Part shown: positions 59,253 through 64,000 of the stretch, piece by piece
How positions within the stretch are numbered: position 1 is the first letter of the stretch
Layout: each line of letters begins with the position of its first letter
Source: Ascidia mentula
Taxonomy: Eukaryota > Chordata > Ascidiacea > Phlebobranchia > Ascidiidae
DNA length: 64,000 nucleotides
Assembly: GCA_947561715.1 (NCBI GenBank)
Contig: OX387205.1
Coordinates: 1,369,001 to 1,433,000, forward strand
Direction of reading: 5' to 3'
The notes under the pieces: generated by a model
Seen by the model: only the letters and a program-made list of their open reading frames with translations
The model's database searches: none
Told to the model about the DNA's origin: nothing
Position numbers and translations under genes: made by a program

Positions 59253-62200
59253 ATGCCGTTGTTTGGGAAAGGTTATACGTTCGGACAGGCAACTCCAGTT
59301 GTTCTGGATATCGGAGAAGCTTACACTAAACTTGGATTTGCAGATGAAGCTGAACCCCGTGCTATAATTCCAACAACTATTGAACAAGTTGGTAAGTTTG
59401 CGGGTGCACAAAAGAGTTGTATATGGTAATTTAGTCAAAGTCTTATAATCACATCACATGGTTTTTCTCTACCTCCTGAACTTATAAGTGATAACCCTTA
59501 TAGTTTTATTGGTGCAAATGGTAATTTGTTTTTCATGTTGGTTGTTCATACACGTTTTCGTTCTTTTTGTGCAAAATTGAATTGAAACCAACACTGTCAT
59601 GTTTTTTTTCATGGCAAAAATATGTTTTCAGTTGCTGAAATGTTCCCTTTTTATGCGTAATATTTCATTCAATCAACTTTTGTTTCTTAGGTGGCCCTAT
59701 TACCTATGTTTTTGGAAGTGACCACAAATCATTGACAGGCCATGATGTGGGGCCAGATTTTGAGAAAAGTGTGAAACTCTTCCTGGAGAAAGTTTATTTC
59801 AAGTATCTGCAAGTAAATCCCAACAATCAAAGAGTAATTCTTTGTGAATCTCTGTTGAATCCGACAAAAGTTCGTGAAACAATCGCCAAAGTGCTATTTA
59901 CAAAGTTTGATGTGAGTCAATATTGACCTTTTGTTCGATAAACTAATGATGCTTTTATTTGTGGTTGACCAGATTGGAAAGCTTGTGAAAAAAATTTTTT
60001 TTTTAACTTTATTTGTGTAGATTATCAGAGCGTTTTGTATGTTAATACTAATTGTTTTGTAGGCACCATCAGTATATAAGTTTTTGCCAAAGATATGTTC
60101 TCTTCAACTGTTTTTCCAAGCTGGGTGATTGACACTTTAAATATATAACTTTTAAGGTCTCTTTCAACCACTTTTTGCTAAAAATAGTTTGCACAGTGAG
60201 ACCAAAGTCTTTCTGTTAAATGTTGCAGGTGCCATCGTTGTTATTTGCGCCCCATCATTTATTATCGTGCTTCGCTGTTGCAACAAACACTGCTCTTGTT
60301 CTTGATTGTGGCCACACAGAATCCATTGTTATTCCTGTTGTCGAGGGAACCCCACTTCTATGGGCATGGCAGTCTGCTCCCGTAAGTTTTTGTTGCAGTT
60401 CCTCCGCAAAACTAATCCAACGTTGTCACAATGCTTGAAGCACTGTTACTACTTCTGTTAGTATATGATTGATAAATATATAGTATTTGTGATAAATATA
60501 GTATATTTCATTGCCAAAGCTTTTCAGATGATATGTTGCTGTATATCCCACATCATTTAAAAAAATGACAAATCAAGTTATTTAATGTAAAAAAAGCTGC
60601 TTAGAATGAACAGTAACTACAAGATAGAAAGTTCCATAGACACACATAGAACCTTACATGGGGGGTCATGATACTTATAAATAATTTTACTTTTCCTGAC
60701 AGTTTTTCATAATGTAAAGCACAATCTGCACTAGTAGAAATGACTGTTAATAAAAGTGTAGTCATTGCACTAAGTGCGTCAATGGTATGCATTTTTTTAG
60801 CTGGCTGGATCAGCCATTCAAGATGCCATCATGGAGGACATAAAAGCAAAGGGAAAAATTAAAAGAGAAGACCAAGAACCTCTTCCTGTTGGTACTAGAC
60901 TGTGTGAAAAAGTGCTGGAAGATATCAAGGTATATACAAATACATAAATAACACAACACAATAAATACCCCTTTTCATAATAAAGTTGTTTATATTATGT
61001 TGCTGTTGCTACCAGGCATATTATATTATTACAAGCATGCTTGTTTGTGTGCTGCACCTTTATCCTGATAAGGCATAGCTGCAGTTGAAATGCCAGACAC
61101 TGAAAGTCATGTTAATTGTGTTAGAACGACAGATTATTTATTAATAAAGTTGCTTATGTTAAACGTGTGTTTGAAATAGGTCAAGGCATGTCTGGTGACC
61201 GAATATCATCGCGCCAAAGAAATTCAAGCTGCTAAAACCACGGAGTGGGAAAAGGTAAAAATGCATGTTAGTATTTGGCACTGAGCATGATGCTGAAACA
61301 TGTTGTAAACATTCAGTTTAATACAACAAGTATGAAGTTAAGCATACCATTGTTTTTTTTAAACCTTCCAATACAAAAAATACACTTTGAATGAAAATTT
61401 ATTATCGGTAAATTTTTGCAAAAGTGCGCGGAGAATATGTCCTCGGCGCACGACATTTTTTTTCCAATCTGGAGTGTGTGTACTGTGTTCATGGTATCTG
61501 GTGGTGTCAGAACATACTGTTTCTTTACAAACCTAATTTAAACAATGCTTTGCCCAGGAAAACAACTTGACCCCATCATCTGACGTTCAACGACCCCAAC
61601 CACCGCCGGACATGGTGTATCCAATGGATGGTAAAACCAGACTGTTTATTCCAGGTCCGGTGAGAGAGGAAGCGGCTGAAGTCCTGTTCCAGCAAGTAAT
61701 AAAACCTGAGACCTTAATAAGCTTTTGTAGTTTTACGTTGATTTAATTATGTTGCTGTGCAGGATAATGAAAAGACATCTTTAGCAACTTTGTTATTGGA
61801 GAGCCTTTGTCAGTGTCCGATTGACGTGCGAAAGGCTCTTGCAAGCAACATCCTTGTTACAGGTGCTGTTATACTTATATTGTTTCTGTGAAGAACTTGC
61901 TAATCACGTTTTTAAATAAAACATTTTTTTTTTGTTGAGTGACATTATTTTCTCTCCGTGTTTTCCTTTCACAAAATTTGGTCTTTAAGTAGTAACTTTT
62001 TTTTAGTGGTCTTAACTCTTAAGCAGTAAAGATTAAAAATAATTTAAATTTTGAACAATTAAAAAAAAAACTACTTCAAGACTTTTTCAGGAGAATTGAT
62101 TTTTGAATTAATCTCCTGACAAAATTTGAGGCTTGTTGTTTAAAAGCACAAGTTTCTTCTAAATTTCTTATTTTAAACTTCTAAGCAATAAATACTGTTA

Positions 62201-63184
62201 ATTTAAAGGTGGAACCAGCCTTCTTCCTGGATTCAAACACAGACTTTTATTTGAAGTAAAGGAAATTGTAAAGGAAGAACCAAAGTATTCAAAAAAGGTA
62301 TTAAGCCCTTATTTCTGTGGTGCAACACAACAGTGGTTGTAGTGGTAGAGAATGTACCACTAAGCTCCTGTAACTCAGTTGGTAGAGCGTTGGGCCTGGT
62401 TAGCCAAAGGTCATAAGTTCAAAGCTCACCGGGAGATTGGTCTTTCGTATGTCGCTCCGGTTTGTAGGAAAAATGGCTGATTCAGCTTGTTTGCAATGTC
62501 AGCAAACTTAAGTATTTCTATTAATTTATCAACCACCTACACATTATTTTCCAGTTGTCAGAGTGTGAATTTCGCGTCCACCAACCCCCAATTAAAGCAA
62601 ATCTTGTGGCTTGGCTTGGTGCATCTATATTTGCTTCACTGGAGGGACTGGAAAAGCGGTCGATCACTAAGGAATATTTTACGCAGGTTGGTAACAATGT
62701 TTTTTTTGCACAACCTTTTTGTATGAAAACATTCTGTGCACTTTTGAGATGGTTTGTGCATATTTTCAAATTCAACAGATCTTTTGCCACTAAAAACTGC
62801 ATGTGGTGGGAGGTCTTTTGCTTAAAATACTCGTTAAGTAAAAAACAAACTGATAACTGTATGAAGTAGGATCTTTGCTCTGAAATACTAATGATGCCTA
62901 AAATAAAACAGAAAACATTAGGTGTCCTGGATGAATTTGTTTACATATAAGTCAGTCCTGATATACTGATTTTAATGAATAAAAAGACACGTTTGTTTGT
63001 TTACAATTTTTTTTTACAGCACAAAGGTCGCCTACCAGATTGGTGTGTACTTGATTTAAAACAGCCTGAAAAGCTTCCGGAAAGGCCAAGCACTTTGCCG
63101 ATGAGTAAAAAGTTTCCATCCCTTATTGCAGCCAGAAAAGTTCCTTCGTCTCAGCTGGAATCGCGACCCAAAACGAGCAAATGA
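59253..63184 (+). CDS. actr10: Actin-related protein 10 (dynactin pointed-end subunit Arp11)
   Basis: Ten exons: 59253-59391, 59691-59911, 60229-60381, 60801-60929, 61180-61254, 61558-61695, 61763-61862, 62209-62297, 62555-62686, 63020-63184 (1,341 nt, 446 residues; human about 417). Phases match at all junctions. The protein follows ACTR10 throughout: [20 protein letters not shown] (actin-fold phosphate-loop region), [23 protein letters not shown], the [14 protein letters not shown] motif of the actin fold, [16 protein letters not shown] and the C-terminal GRLPDWC. In other animals this protein caps the pointed end of the Arp1 filament in dynactin and supports dynein-driven transport. The start matches the human N-terminus (MPL). 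Confidence 0.95.
62362..62436 (+). repeat. tRNA-derived SINE-like sequence in actr10 intron 8
   Basis: It has an A-box-like TAACTCAGTTGG with TAGAGC, and AAGTTCAAAGC at the B-box place. The B box departs from GGTTCGA, and the anticodon arm reads GGGCCTGG as in the copy at 44511-44585. A tRNA-derived repeat is more likely than a working tRNA gene. Confidence 0.6.
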
Positions 63185-63854
63185 ATAATTTTCGTGGTGC
63201 ATGCATTTACATGTGGTAATGTTGCATGAACAAATTTTGGAGATGGATCGTGTCAATTTTTGTCGTCTTCTAATACATTATTTACCTTTTCTGGTTTGCT
63301 GATAAATGAACATTTGCTTCACTTTCACATTTTTTAGGGTATAGTTAAGTTAACATGTAGTAAAAGAATGCTGGAAAAAGGTAAAACTGCTGCAACAAAC
63401 CTCAGTAAATCTCATGCAATTTATTTTTTGGTTTATAGTTGTGTGATCCTTCATCAATGAAGTAGTGATGATACAAAGGCAGTTGAGATAACATATGGTT
63501 TAGTCAGTTTGCAAAAGTACTGCAATACACATTTATCACACTACGAAGAGCAATACAAGGTGTAATAACAACAAAGTTTGATTAAATTGCAACGGGTCGC
63601 ATACCGCAGTGTTATGGCACCAAACATAGCCAGACACAAATGAGTTAGAATGTTACCATCAATAACTTCTAGAAAAAATTGACATTATTAGAACTTCTTT
63701 TTTAAAAAAAAACATGTTTGCGTGTAAACATAGACAAGGCACACAATTGTGAAAATAAAAGTAGTTTTACTGTGAAATTCATAACTTGATAAAAGAAGGA
63801 GTAATCATATGTGTGCAAAAAAGCCATAATAGTTGAGAGCTTCAGACAGAGTAA
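63185..63854. other. actr10 3' UTR and convergent spacer
   Basis: No exon seen. AT-rich sequence between the actr10 stop codon and the stop codon of the minus-strand gene that begins beyond the window. Confidence 0.5.
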
Positions 63855-64000
63855 TCAGTTTCTTAATGCCTGACTCGAATGTTTGTTAAATTCCACAAAA
63901 TGTCTTATTTGCTCGCTTGGTTCTGGCAAGGGGGGCAATTCATCCATATCAAGCATTTTCTTAAAAATAAGTCCAGTTGTAACCCCTCGAATGGCCATTT
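63855..64000 (-). CDS. 3'-terminal coding exon of an unidentified gene (partial)
   Basis: On the minus strand the window edge opens in a frame containing GVTTGLIFKKMLDMDELPPL, then PEPSEQIRHFVEFNKH, ending SSQALRN and TGA at 63857-63855. The composition is protein-like and no stop interrupts the 146 bases. The gene continues beyond the window. I do not recognise the family. An ATG lies near the edge, but whether it is the start cannot be judged. Confidence 0.5.
   Translation of the reverse strand, partial: MAIRGVTTGLIFKKMLDMDELPPLPEPSEQIRHFVEFNKHSSQALRN

Noticed and set aside
62362..62436. Functional tRNA gene in actr10 intron 8
   Set aside because: The B box departs from GGTTCGA, the acceptor and anticodon stems pair poorly, and a sister copy occurs at 44511-44585. 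It is a SINE-like repeat.

Overview
The window is animal nuclear DNA. Genes are split into many short exons with GT-AG introns, spliced exons keep phase across every junction I assembled, and there are many non-coding repeats. The gene content (an LRRC73 orthologue, an ACTR10 orthologue, a PX-SH3-SH3 NADPH-oxidase organizer, a trefoil plus thrombospondin protein) and the compactness suggest an invertebrate chordate, most likely an ascidian such as Ciona. The species is inferred, not shown.

Layout: 1378-8739 (+) is an 11-exon gene for a 1,259-residue orphan protein. 11031-21048 (-) is an 11-exon gene for a 940-residue secreted trefoil/thrombospondin type 1 protein. 21766-30649 is an 8.9-kb foldback-type mobile element with an 8-bp target duplication, arms built of 205-bp tandem repeats and a spacer holding broken LINE sequence. 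30724-32588 (+) is lrrc73, starting 66 bp beyond the element's duplicated target site. 33472-35767 (-) is a 369-residue helical-repeat (TPR-like) protein. 37700-44230 is a tandem array of about 1.6-kb units with conserved hairpins. 45994-46885 (+) encodes a small single-pass membrane protein. 47503-55274 (-) encodes a NOXO1/p47phox-like oxidase organizer. 59253-63184 (+) is actr10. The last 146 bases hold the 3' end of another minus-strand gene.

The least expected layer is a dispersed family of short elements, mostly in introns and mostly antisense to the host gene, that match the hammerhead ribozyme core (CTGATGAG, stem II, CGAAAC, stem III, GTC). Six recognisable copies lie at about 1163, 4400, 16333, 34689, 45490 and 49625. 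The copy near 4400 keeps a complete core. The neighbouring genes do not form a pathway or operon: they are independent loci. All gene models come from reading splice signals and phases by eye, without transcript data.
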